Below are positions 1 through 4,793 of a stretch of DNA of 8,953 bases, piece after piece. The stretch is from the NCBI GenBank assembly GCA_900768735.1, contig CAAGDZ010000045.1:1-8953 (forward strand), written 5' to 3'. How positions within the stretch are numbered: position 1 is the first letter of the stretch; each line of letters begins with the position of its first letter. A program made the position numbers and the translations under genes. The notes under the pieces are model-generated. The model had not been told where the DNA came from. It did no database searches and saw nothing but the letters and a program-made list of their open reading frames with translations. Origin of the DNA: Oscillospiraceae bacterium. GTDB taxonomy: Bacteria; Bacillota; Clostridia; Oscillospirales; Ruminococcaceae.

Positions 1-606
1 ACGGGGACCGAGGAAAGCGGCACCGATAAGAGCTGAAAGACCGCCAACCATGTGGATTGCACATGAGCCTGCGAAATCGATAAAGCCCATCTGAGCGAGC
101 CAGCCGCCGCCCCAGATCCAGTGTGCCTCAATCGGGTAAACTATAAGGCTTATAACACCCGAGTAGATGCAGTATGAAATAAACTTTGTTCTTTCTGCCA
201 TCGCACCGGAAACGATTGTTGCGGTGGTCGCGCAGAATACTAAGTTAAATACGAAGTTGTGCCAGGGGAAATTTGCAAAGTCGGTAAAGATACCCATTGT
301 CGGAAGTCCGATAAAACCGCCGAGCGCATCCTCACCGCAGAGGAGTCCGAAACCGAGTAAGGTGAATACCACCGTACCGATACAGAAGTCCATAAGGTTT
401 TTCATGATGATGTTGCCTGCGTTCTTTGCTCTGGTAAAGCCTGTCTCTACCATCGCGAAGCCGCACTGCATAAAGAATACCAATGCCGCACCGATGAGGA
501 ACCAGACGCCCTCCGTGCCGAACATCAGCGAGTTGACCGTGTCCTGTACGGATACAGCTTCACCGGTCGCTTCAGCCATTGTTTGCAATGCTGAAAAGTC
601 TAACAT
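1..606 (-). CDS. amt: Ammonium transporter, Amt family (N-terminal part, runs off left edge)
   Basis: This is a polytopic membrane channel of the Amt/MEP/Rh family that brings ammonium into the cell. Reading the minus strand from the ATG at 606 gives 202 uninterrupted codons to the window edge. The family normally has about 400-500 residues, so roughly the first half is present. Visible marks are a hydrophobic helix ending in CGFAMVETGF (48-57), then RAKNAGNIIMKN (59-70), the FNLVFCATTATIVSGAMAER stretch (120-139), AHWIWGGGWL (161-170, with the family's conserved Trp), and DFAGSCAIHMVGG (177-189). In the last stretch D177 and H185 match the conserved Asp and the first pore His. The start is supported by a purine-rich Shine-Dalgarno (GAAAGGGG, 615-622) at proper spacing. 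The gene has its own promoter and a structured leader, so it is probably transcribed separately from the upstream kinase. The missing C-terminus prevents saying whether a GlnK-type domain is fused. Confidence 0.96.
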   Translation of the reverse strand, partial: MLDFSALQTMAEATGEAVSVQDTVNSLMFGTEGVWFLIGAALVFFMQCGFAMVETGFTRAKNAGNIIMKNLMDFCIGTVVFTLLGFGLLCGEDALGGFIGLPTMGIFTDFANFPWHNFVFNLVFCATTATIVSGAMAERTKFISYCIYSGVISLIVYPIEAHWIWGGGWLAQMGFIDFAGSCAIHMVGGLSALIGAAFLGPR

Positions 607-614
607 AATAACCG

Positions 615-749
615 CCCCTTTCAAAGGTCCTATTTTTTCTAAGCGTCTTTCAAAATCAATTTACGGCGCTGTAAATACGGACTTTGAAATCACGCTTTAA
701 AATACAAAGAGCCGCACAGATGAATTTCTCTTTATCATCTGTACAGCTC
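615..749 (-). promoter_or_regulatory. Structured 5' leader of amt, possible attenuator/antiterminator
   Basis: Three structures are visible on the minus-strand RNA. (1) A hairpin begins about ten nt after the predicted start: GAGC and ACAGATGA-type arms (746-749 with 709-712, and 735-742 with 716-723). The outer and inner stems are separated by a 3x3 internal loop, and a U-rich tail follows (UUUGUAUUUU, 708 to 699). This is terminator-like. (2) A 6-bp stem AUUUAC/GUAAAU (671-676 with 659-664) closes a six-base loop AGCGCC, with A at loop position 1 and G at position 4, as known for ANTAR-binding hexaloops. (3) An 11-bp long-range stem with one bulge pairs 679-689 with 619-630 and reaches into the purine run used as ribosome binding site (615-622). 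I could not find a clean second hexaloop, so an ANTAR target is only a possibility. Confidence 0.4.
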
Positions 750-765
750 CGTTGCTTACAAGTAT

Positions 766-794
766 ATTATAATTTGCGGGGGCGGTTTTGTCAA
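766..794 (-). promoter_or_regulatory. Sigma-A promoter of amt, TTGACA-17-TATAAT
   Basis: On the minus strand the -35 box TTGACA (789-794) and the -10 box TATAAT (766-771) are both exact consensus and are 17 bp apart. Transcription should start near 758-760, about 150 nt before the amt ATG. Such a strong core promoter in front of a nitrogen-controlled gene suggests that control is exerted by a repressor or in the leader RNA rather than by weak polymerase binding. That last point is inference. Confidence 0.85.
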
Positions 795-802
795 CAGTTT
801 TT

Positions 803-868
803 TGCAAGAAAATTATATAAATCTTGCATTTTGTGAAAATTGCATAACTCAATCCTTTGAAAATTGCA
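803..868. promoter_or_regulatory. Repeats upstream of the amt promoter, possible operators
   Basis: A perfect 7-bp inverted repeat TGCAAGA / TCTTGCA (803-809 and 822-828) encloses a 12-bp AT-only spacer, and its near edge lies only 8 bp upstream of the amt -35 box. Farther upstream the 10-mer GAAAATTGCA occurs twice, at 835-844 and 859-868, exactly 24 bp apart. The second copy overlaps the -35 box of the candidate plus-strand promoter. The arrangement fits a control region between divergent start sites. No known Clostridial nitrogen-regulator site could be assigned with confidence. Confidence 0.3.
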
Positions 869-892
869 ATTCGTTTAGTGAATTTATATACT
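864..892 (+). promoter_or_regulatory. Candidate plus-strand promoter, TTGCAA-17-TATACT
   Basis: TTGCAA (864-869) and TATACT (887-892) are 17 bp apart and match the sigma-A consensus at 4/6 and 5/6 positions. Transcription would start near 899 in a region with no plus-strand gene. The sequence is AT-rich, so chance matches are likely; it is listed because a hairpin with a short T run lies about 90 nt downstream. Confidence 0.25.
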
Positions 893-898
893 CTTTTT

Positions 899-991
899 AG
901 CGAAAACAGCAGGACTTTAAACCGTAAATAGAGGCAAAACCGGCTGCTTTACATCAGATTTACTGCACTTTCCGTAAATTTGATGTCTTTT
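899..991 (+). ncRNA. Candidate small RNA between amt and pdxK
   Basis: This putative transcript of about 90 nt runs from the TTGCAA-17-TATACT promoter candidate to the hairpin at 951-986 and its following CUUUU. No start codon with a ribosome binding site and a useful reading frame is seen. Its 5' half can form a short AGCAG/CUGCU closing stem (908-912 with 944-948). The 3' half is the strong hairpin. Its stem core AUUUAC/GUAAAU is the same as that of the hexaloop hairpin in the amt leader. It is an inference from promoter, hairpin and absence of coding potential. The alternative is that the stretch is only the untranslated 3' region of pdxK on the other strand. Confidence 0.22.
951..991 (+). 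terminator. 13-bp hairpin with short T run (terminator candidate; also lies 3' of pdxK)
   Basis: The arms 951-963 and 974-986 pair over 13 positions with a 10-nt loop. On plus-strand RNA the one imperfect position is a G-U wobble (957 with 980), and CUUUU follows directly. On minus-strand RNA the same position is an A-C mismatch and no U run follows. Structure and tail therefore both favour a plus-strand terminator. However, the hairpin lies 30 nt downstream of the pdxK stop, so it may also end or protect that transcript. No better pdxK terminator is visible. Confidence 0.4.
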
Positions 992-1015
992 GCATAAAAA
1001 ATCGCAAATGCAGGA

Positions 1016-1879
1016 TTACAATTTTTTATAGTCACTTAATGTCACATTCGTCATAAGCCAGCTCAGCACATCCTCGAACATAACGCCCGCCCTCGGGTCG
1101 GTACCGTAGCTGTAGGTAGTCTTGACTGCAATCTCGGTAAAGGTGGTTGCCCTGTTGAGCGCTATGGGCAGGCTGTCGCCCTTCAGCAAAGCGGCGGTCA
1201 GCACCGAGGTGAATATATCTCCGGTGCCGGGATAATGGACGGGTATGTGGTCCCAGTCGATACGCCAGAAGCTGTTGCTGTCGCGGTCAAAACCGACATT
1301 TGAGAGCTTCTGGCTGTCGCCGTCAATAAGCGGGACGCCCTTTATTACTACTATCCGCGGCTTTGCACTGAGCCTTGCCAGCCACGAGCGCACCTGTGAC
1401 GCTGTCATATACGCGGGGTAGTCCTCGCCGAGCAGCATACAGGTTTCGGTCAGGTTCGGGGTGATTACGTCCGCCTCGTTTACAAGCTCTGCCATGCGGC
1501 GGCGCAGAGCCTCGTTGCAGGTGCTGTACGGCACGCCGTTGTCGCCCAGTACCGGGTCTACTACCTTCAAAGCGTTTTTGCTGCCGTGAAGAAATTCAAG
1601 GCAGCAGTCCACCTGCTCGGGAGAGGATAAAAAGCCGCTGTATACAGCGTCAAAATCCAGTCCCATAGTTTCATAATGATGGCAGCATTTTGAAATATAT
1701 CCTGTCAAATCCTGCAAAACCACGCCGTCAAAGCCGCCTGTATGCGTTGATAAAACCGCGGTCGGTACGGGGCAGACCTGTATTCCCATAGCCGAGATGA
1801 CCGGAAGTATGACCGACAGCGAGCATCTTCCGTACCCCGACAGGTCGTGTATTGCGGCGATTTTCCTGTGTTGTGACAT
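1016..1879 (-). CDS. pdxK: Pyridoxal/pyridoxamine kinase (vitamin B6 salvage)
   Basis: This cytoplasmic enzyme of the ribokinase-like superfamily phosphorylates pyridoxal, pyridoxamine or pyridoxine with ATP to make the PLP cofactor or its precursor in the salvage pathway. The 287-aa length is typical of the PdxK/PdxY group. Motifs in order are HDLSGYGRCS near the N-terminus (11-20), THTGG (45-49), DPVLGD (108-113), TPNLTE (140-145) and the ATP/anion-hole signature PGTGD (217-221), in which D221 is the expected catalytic base. The ATG at 1879 is preceded by AAAGGAAAG at good spacing. A promoter candidate lies about 35-60 bp upstream. The gene stands alone, with amt following after 409 bases under its own promoter. 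PdxK and PdxY cannot be separated from sequence alone, and a hydroxymethylpyrimidine kinase role is less likely because the B6-kinase type N-terminus is intact. Confidence 0.93.
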   Translation of the reverse strand: MSQHRKIAAIHDLSGYGRCSLSVILPVISAMGIQVCPVPTAVLSTHTGGFDGVVLQDLTGYISKCCHHYETMGLDFDAVYSGFLSSPEQVDCCLEFLHGSKNALKVVDPVLGDNGVPYSTCNEALRRRMAELVNEADVITPNLTETCMLLGEDYPAYMTASQVRSWLARLSAKPRIVVIKGVPLIDGDSQKLSNVGFDRDSNSFWRIDWDHIPVHYPGTGDIFTSVLTAALLKGDSLPIALNRATTFTEIAVKTTYSYGTDPRAGVMFEDVLSWLMTNVTLSDYKKL

Positions 1880-1913
1880 TTCAACTTTCCTTTCACGAAA
1901 TAAATCCTTATCT

Positions 1914-1942
1914 ATTGTAGCATAATTTAATTCAAAAGTCGA
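1914..1942 (-). promoter_or_regulatory. Promoter candidate of pdxK, TCGACT-17-TACAAT with extended -10
   Basis: On the minus strand TCGACT (1937-1942) and TACAAT (1914-1919) are 17 bp apart, and a TG one base before the -10 makes it an extended -10 element. The start site would be near 1907, giving a leader of about 27 nt. The perfect short palindrome GATATTTATATC (1941-1952) abuts and overlaps the -35 box and could be an operator, though in AT-rich DNA it may be chance. Confidence 0.55.
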
Positions 1943-2007
1943 TATTTATATCAAAAATTCGGGATTTTTTTCATAGGATTTCATTTGATGCTTTTATTAT
2001 TTCCTGT

Positions 2008-2036
2008 TTTACTCGTTAAAATTTACATCTGATAAT
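2008..2036 (+). promoter_or_regulatory. Promoter candidate of the 57-aa gene, TTTACT-17-GATAAT
   Basis: TTTACT (2008-2013) and GATAAT (2031-2036) are separated by 17 bp and match the consensus at 4/6 and 5/6 positions. Transcription would start near 2043 and give a leader of about 88 nt containing the hairpin at 2077-2105. A second -10-like hexamer, TATACT at 2055-2060, has no matching -35 box. Confidence 0.38.
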
Positions 2037-2076
2037 CCTGTGATTTCGGTGCATTATACTACTGTAACGCCGAAAA

Positions 2077-2105
2077 GAGCGGCACGCGAAAAATCGTGCC
2101 GGCTC
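2077..2105 (+). other. GC-rich hairpin in the 5'UTR of the 57-aa gene
   Basis: GAGC plus GGCACG (2077-2086) pairs with CGTGCC plus GCTC (2095-2100 and 2102-2105), leaving one bulged G at 2101 and an 8-nt A-rich loop. It ends 25 bases before the ATG and just before the Shine-Dalgarno region. No U run follows, so it is not a terminator. It may stabilise the mRNA 5' end or affect translation. It stands out against the AT-rich flanks. Confidence 0.5.
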
Positions 2106-2130
2106 ATAAGAAAGGATCAGGAAGAGGAAA

Positions 2131-2304
2131 ATGAGCAGAAAAGCAAGTACAAACATGAAGTGCGCTGCCGCCGCAATGGTTGCGGGCGGACTCGCCTTTG
2201 CCGCTACAAAAGCTATGTCATCGTCAAAAACTCACATCGTAAAAAAAGCTACGGGCAAAGCGATAAAGGCGGTAGGAGCGGTTATAGAATCGCTGCAGAT
2301 GTAA
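2131..2304 (+). CDS. Small Ala-rich basic membrane-associated protein, 57 aa, function unknown
   Basis: The product has 57 residues: a short basic start (MSRKAS), a hydrophobic Ala/Gly stretch at about residues 11-29 (CAAAAMVAGGLAFAATKAM) long enough for one weak membrane span, a Ser/Lys turn, and a basic C-terminal segment at about 34-57 that could form an amphipathic helix. The start is well supported by AAAGGATCAGGAAGAGG directly upstream. The gene forms a self-contained unit with a promoter candidate, a 5'UTR hairpin and a strong terminator 26 nt after the stop. It resembles the small YtxH-like or hypothetical proteins common in Clostridia, but I cannot name a family. No catalytic motif or cleavable signal peptide site is evident. 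A longer reading frame in another phase crosses this gene and is not credible. Confidence 0.72.
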   Translation: MSRKASTNMKCAAAAMVAGGLAFAATKAMSSSKTHIVKKATGKAIKAVGAVIESLQM

Positions 2305-2330
2305 TAAAGACGAGCCGATTCGCGGCAAGG

Positions 2331-2363
2331 GAGGGGCTGAACGTGGGTTCAGCCCCTCTTTAT
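2331..2363 (+). terminator. Rho-independent terminator of the 57-aa gene
   Basis: A perfect 12-bp stem (2331-2342 with 2347-2358, GAGGGGCTGAAC and its complement) closes a GTGG tetraloop and is followed by TTTAT. It begins 26 bases after the TAA of the small gene. The T run is short but the stem is very stable. Confidence 0.88.
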
Positions 2364-2381
2364 CTGCTTCTCGCGATTACG

Positions 2382-2395
2382 CCAACAATCGTTGG
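2382..2395. promoter_or_regulatory. Palindrome CCAAC-AATC-GTTGG upstream of the HTH gene, possible operator
   Basis: A perfect 5-4-5 inverted repeat lies 60 bases upstream of the regulator start. A -10-like TATACT follows at 2418-2423, but no convincing -35 box is at the right distance. XRE-family regulators often bind short palindromes in front of their own gene, so an autoregulatory site is plausible. This is inference only. Confidence 0.22.
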
Positions 2396-2455
2396 TATAT
2401 TTACCATTCTAATACGTTATACTGATTTTGTCAAGAACAATTGTAGGTGAAGATT

Positions 2456-2674
2456 ATGAAAGAAATTGTATCTGTGCGGCTTAAATAGCTTCGCCGCGAA
2501 AAGCACCTTACCCAGCACGAGGTCGCCATATACTGCGACATAACCGAAAAAGCCTATCAGAACTACGAGCTTATGACACGCGAGCCAAAGATCGACATTC
2601 TGATAAGGATAGCAGACTTTTACGGGGTTTCGCTCGACTGGCTCACGGGCAGAAGTGACAAAAGGCAGATTTAA
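2456..2674 (+). pseudogene. XRE-family helix-turn-helix regulator with in-frame TAG at codon 11
   Basis: From the ATG at 2456, with AGGTGA six bases upstream, the frame reads MKEIVSVRLK, then TAG (2486-2488), then continues without a break to the TAA at 2672-2674, 73 codons including the stop. The continuation is a typical Cro/CI-type HTH: LTQHEVA (helix 2), ITEKAYQNYE (recognition helix), REPKIDILIRIADFYGVSLDWLTGR (C-terminal helices and the family's usual ending). The usual residue after RLK in this family is Glu, and GAG to TAG is a single change. Length would be normal for a minimal regulator. A start after the TAG would lose the first helix, and the next ATG lies past the recognition helix. 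The simplest reading is a recent nonsense mutation. A sequencing error or amber suppression are alternatives. Conserved positions are slightly eroded (LMTREP where SGKREP is common), which fits relaxed selection. Confidence 0.8.
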
Positions 2675-2724
2675 AGGCTGTATCGGAGATTGACCGACAA
2701 TCCGATACAGCCTTTATTTTTATT
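2673..2724 (+). terminator. Strong terminator after the HTH gene, shared with the convergent radical SAM gene
   Basis: AAAGGCTGTATCG (2673-2685) pairs over 13 bp with 2703-2715. An inner GATTG/CAATC stem extends the hairpin, and ATTTTTATT follows. It begins inside the TAA of the HTH gene. On the other strand the same stem lies just after the radical SAM stop at 2726, with a weaker tail (TTTAAAT), so it probably works in both directions, better on the plus strand. Confidence 0.9.
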
Positions 2725-2725
2725 C

Positions 2726-3589
2726 TCAAAACAGCGTAAGCTGTTCATCCTCTTCGTCAAGCGTATTTATGTATTCAAAGACCTTGTCCGCACGGTACTC
2801 TATTCCGTACTCGGCGCATTTTTCGGCAAACACCCGCCATAACCTTTCGCTGTTTGGTGACGGCAGCTCGTAGGCGTTTTTGTACGTCCTGATGTACTTT
2901 TCTTTAAGTCCCGGAAAATGTCTGTCAAGCGCGGCATAGTAGTATTCCCTGTCACCGTCGCGCAGCGTCAGTCCCATACCAAAGTTTATTATTCCCTTTA
3001 CGCCTGCCGTTTTTGCGTATTCAAGTATGCCGAGCAGATTTTCCTCGGTGTCGTTTATAAACGGTAATAGAGGGCTCAGCCATATAACCGTAGGTATGCC
3101 GCTGTCGCGCATGATACTAAGCACCTCGGCGCGGCGGGAGGTCGGGCAGACATTCGGCTCGACTATTCTGCACAGGCTGTCGTCCGCGGTGGTGAGCGTC
3201 ATCTGTACTACCGCCTTTGCCTTTTTGTTTATGCTTTTCAGCAAATCAAGGTCGCGTAAAATCATATCCGATTTTGTCTGCACAGCTATGCCATAGCCGT
3301 ATCTTTCGATTATTTCAAGACAGCGGCGGGTAATCAGCAAATCCTTTTCGCAGTGCGCGTACGGGTCGCACATAGCTCCCGTGCCTATCATGCACAACCT
3401 TCGCTTTGAGCGCAGAGCGGACTCTAACAGCTCCGGCGCGTTTTCTTTTACTTCAATATCCTCAAACTTATGCTGCATATTGTAGCAAAGGCTCCGTGCG
3501 TCACAGTAGATACAGCCGTGAGTACAGCCGCGGTAGACGTTCATGCCGTTTTTTGCCGATAATATGCCCTTGGCTTTTACAAAATGCAC
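2726..3589 (-). CDS. Radical SAM protein, SPL (spore photoproduct lyase-like) / Rv2578c-type family
   Basis: The predicted protein has 287 aa from a GTG at 3589. The radical SAM cluster motif C-x3-C-x2-C is seen as GCTHGCIYCD (C22, C26, C29), preceded by the family-typical NVYRGC. TGAMCDPYAHCE (about 70-81) is the counterpart of the usual SxSDPY segment, and VEPN and WLSPLLPFINDT follow. These proteins bind a 4Fe-4S cluster and cleave S-adenosylmethionine to a deoxyadenosyl radical. The substrate of this branch is unknown, and true photoproduct lyase activity should not be assumed. A frame open to an ATG at 3697 exists but would read through the glf terminator and overlap the end of glf, while the GTG has AAGGAG five bases upstream. 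No promoter fits between the glf terminator and this start, so expression may depend on read-through. The acidic tail (LDEEDEQ) is unremarkable. Confidence 0.9.
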   Translation of the reverse strand: MHFVKAKGILSAKNGMNVYRGCTHGCIYCDARSLCYNMQHKFEDIEVKENAPELLESALRSKRRLCMIGTGAMCDPYAHCEKDLLITRRCLEIIERYGYGIAVQTKSDMILRDLDLLKSINKKAKAVVQMTLTTADDSLCRIVEPNVCPTSRRAEVLSIMRDSGIPTVIWLSPLLPFINDTEENLLGILEYAKTAGVKGIINFGMGLTLRDGDREYYYAALDRHFPGLKEKYIRTYKNAYELPSPNSERLWRVFAEKCAEYGIEYRADKVFEYINTLDEEDEQLTLF

Positions 3590-3617
3590 AGCCGCTCCTT
3601 CCACGCTATAAACGCCG

Positions 3618-3653
3618 AAAAAAATCACGCACCGCAGAACAATCCGCGGTGCG
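3618..3653 (-). terminator. Rho-independent terminator of the galactofuranose operon (after glf)
   Basis: On the minus strand an 11-bp GC-rich stem (3643-3653 with 3628-3638, one G-U pair) closes a TTGT loop, and a run of seven T's follows three bases after the stem (3624 to 3618). It begins 15 bases after the glf stop and ends the three-gene unit. Confidence 0.93.
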
Positions 3654-3668
3654 CAGTAACATTTCGGC

Positions 3669-4772
3669 TTAGTTAAATTCTTTATCCACACATTCAAGAG
3701 CCGCCGCGATAACCTTATCCATATCGTAATACTTGTACTGACCGAGTCTGCCGCCGAAAATTACATCTCCGCGCTTATCTCCGAGAGCCTTGTATTTAAG
3801 ATAAAGCTCGTTGTTTTTGTCGTTGTTTACGGGATAGTAAGGCTCAACGCCGGGCTTCCACTCTGCGGAATACTCGCGGCTTATCACCGTCTTTTCCTGC
3901 TTGCCGAACTCAAAGTGCTTGTGCTCGATTATTCTTGTGTAAGGAATGTCGCGGTGAGTGTAGTTTACTACCGCGTTGCCCTGATAGTTTTCCTCGTCAA
4001 GTACCTCGGTCTCAAAGCGTACCGAGCGGTATTCGAGCGGACCGTACTCATAGCCGAAGAACTCGTCAATCTGACCCGTATACACCGTCTTATCGGCGAT
4101 GTCGGGGTTTTCCTTGATAAATTCAAAATAATCGGTGTCGGTCTTTATGTCGCTGCCCGCAAGCATTTTTTCGATTATCTGCGTATAGCCGCCTATCGGT
4201 ATGCCCTGATAGCGGTCGTTGAAATAGTTGTTGTCGTAGATAAATCTCAGCGGCAGGCGCTTTATGATAAACGACGGCAGTTCGGTGCAGGGTCTGCCCC
4301 ACTGCTTTTCGGTATAGCCCTTGATAAGCTTTTCGTATACGTCCGTGCCGACAAGCTTTAACGCCTGTTCCTCAAGGTTTTTCGGCTCGCCGATATTAAG
4401 GTCGGCTATCTGCTTTGCGATTATTTCCTTTGCCTCGGAGGGCTTTTTGATGCCCCACATTTTGCTGAAGGTGTTCATGTTGAAAGGCAGGTTGTAAAGC
4501 TCGTCCTTGTAGGAGGCTACCGGTGAATTTATATAGTTGTTAAACTCCGCGAACCTGTTTACATACTCCCATATAGCCTTGTCCGAGGTATGGAAGATAT
4601 GTGCGCCGTACTTGTGTACGTTTATACCCTCGATATTTTCGGTGTAGATGTTGCCGCCGATGTGCGGGCGCTTGTCTATTACAAGACATTTTTTGCCGCG
4701 CTGCGTCGCCTCATAAGCGAACACCGCGCCGAAAAGACCTGCGCCTACAATGAGATAATCATACTGTGCCAT
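3669..4772 (-). CDS. glf: UDP-galactopyranose mutase
   Basis: This FAD-dependent cytoplasmic enzyme interconverts UDP-galactopyranose and UDP-galactofuranose, the donor for galactofuranose in cell-surface glycans. The 367-aa length is standard. The N-terminal dinucleotide-binding motif is GAGLFG (10-15), followed by the acidic end of the second strand (VIDKRPHIGGN, 31-41). Then come HKYGAHIFHT (53-62), YTEKQWGRP (153-161, a region that contributes the active-site Trp), IIKRLPLRF (169-177), YFNDRYQGIP (183-192) and the C-terminal FGGRLGQYKYYDMD (339-352) that closes over the flavin. The enzyme is active only with reduced FAD, by known mechanism. The ATG at 4772 has AAAGGA eight bases upstream. 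It follows the ferredoxin/pyruvyltransferase fusion gene after about 21 nt and is the last gene of that unit, directly before a strong terminator. Confidence 0.97.
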   Translation of the reverse strand: MAQYDYLIVGAGLFGAVFAYEATQRGKKCLVIDKRPHIGGNIYTENIEGINVHKYGAHIFHTSDKAIWEYVNRFAEFNNYINSPVASYKDELYNLPFNMNTFSKMWGIKKPSEAKEIIAKQIADLNIGEPKNLEEQALKLVGTDVYEKLIKGYTEKQWGRPCTELPSFIIKRLPLRFIYDNNYFNDRYQGIPIGGYTQIIEKMLAGSDIKTDTDYFEFIKENPDIADKTVYTGQIDEFFGYEYGPLEYRSVRFETEVLDEENYQGNAVVNYTHRDIPYTRIIEHKHFEFGKQEKTVISREYSAEWKPGVEPYYPVNNDKNNELYLKYKALGDKRGDVIFGGRLGQYKYYDMDKVIAAALECVDKEFN

Positions 4773-4793
4773 TTAAAAATTCCTTTCTGCGTT

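Noticed and set aside
167..700. Plus-strand open frame of 177 codons
   Set aside because: It lies antisense to the clear Amt reading frame and its own leader, has no ribosome binding site and shows low-complexity Pro/Ser/Ala composition typical of an antisense shadow.
630..749. A complete ANTAR dual-hexaloop antiterminator
   Set aside because: Only one six-base loop with A1 and G4 on a solid stem was found. Attempts to place the partner hairpin at 680-700 or in the 5' hairpin loop gave mismatched closing pairs. It is kept as a possibility, not a call.
1705..1896. Minus-strand open frame of 63 codons overlapping the kinase start
   Set aside because: It is out of frame with pdxK, lies almost wholly within its coding region and has no family signature.
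2040..2450. Plus-strand open frame of 136 codons starting with GTG
   Set aside because: It crosses the 5'UTR hairpin, the Shine-Dalgarno of the 57-aa gene and a perfect terminator, in a different frame. The 57-aa gene with its strong ribosome binding site explains the region better.
3915..4361. Plus-strand open frames opposite glf and the other right-hand genes
   Set aside because: They mirror the conserved minus-strand proteins, lack ribosome binding sites and have biased compositions; they are shadows caused by the codon use of the real genes.
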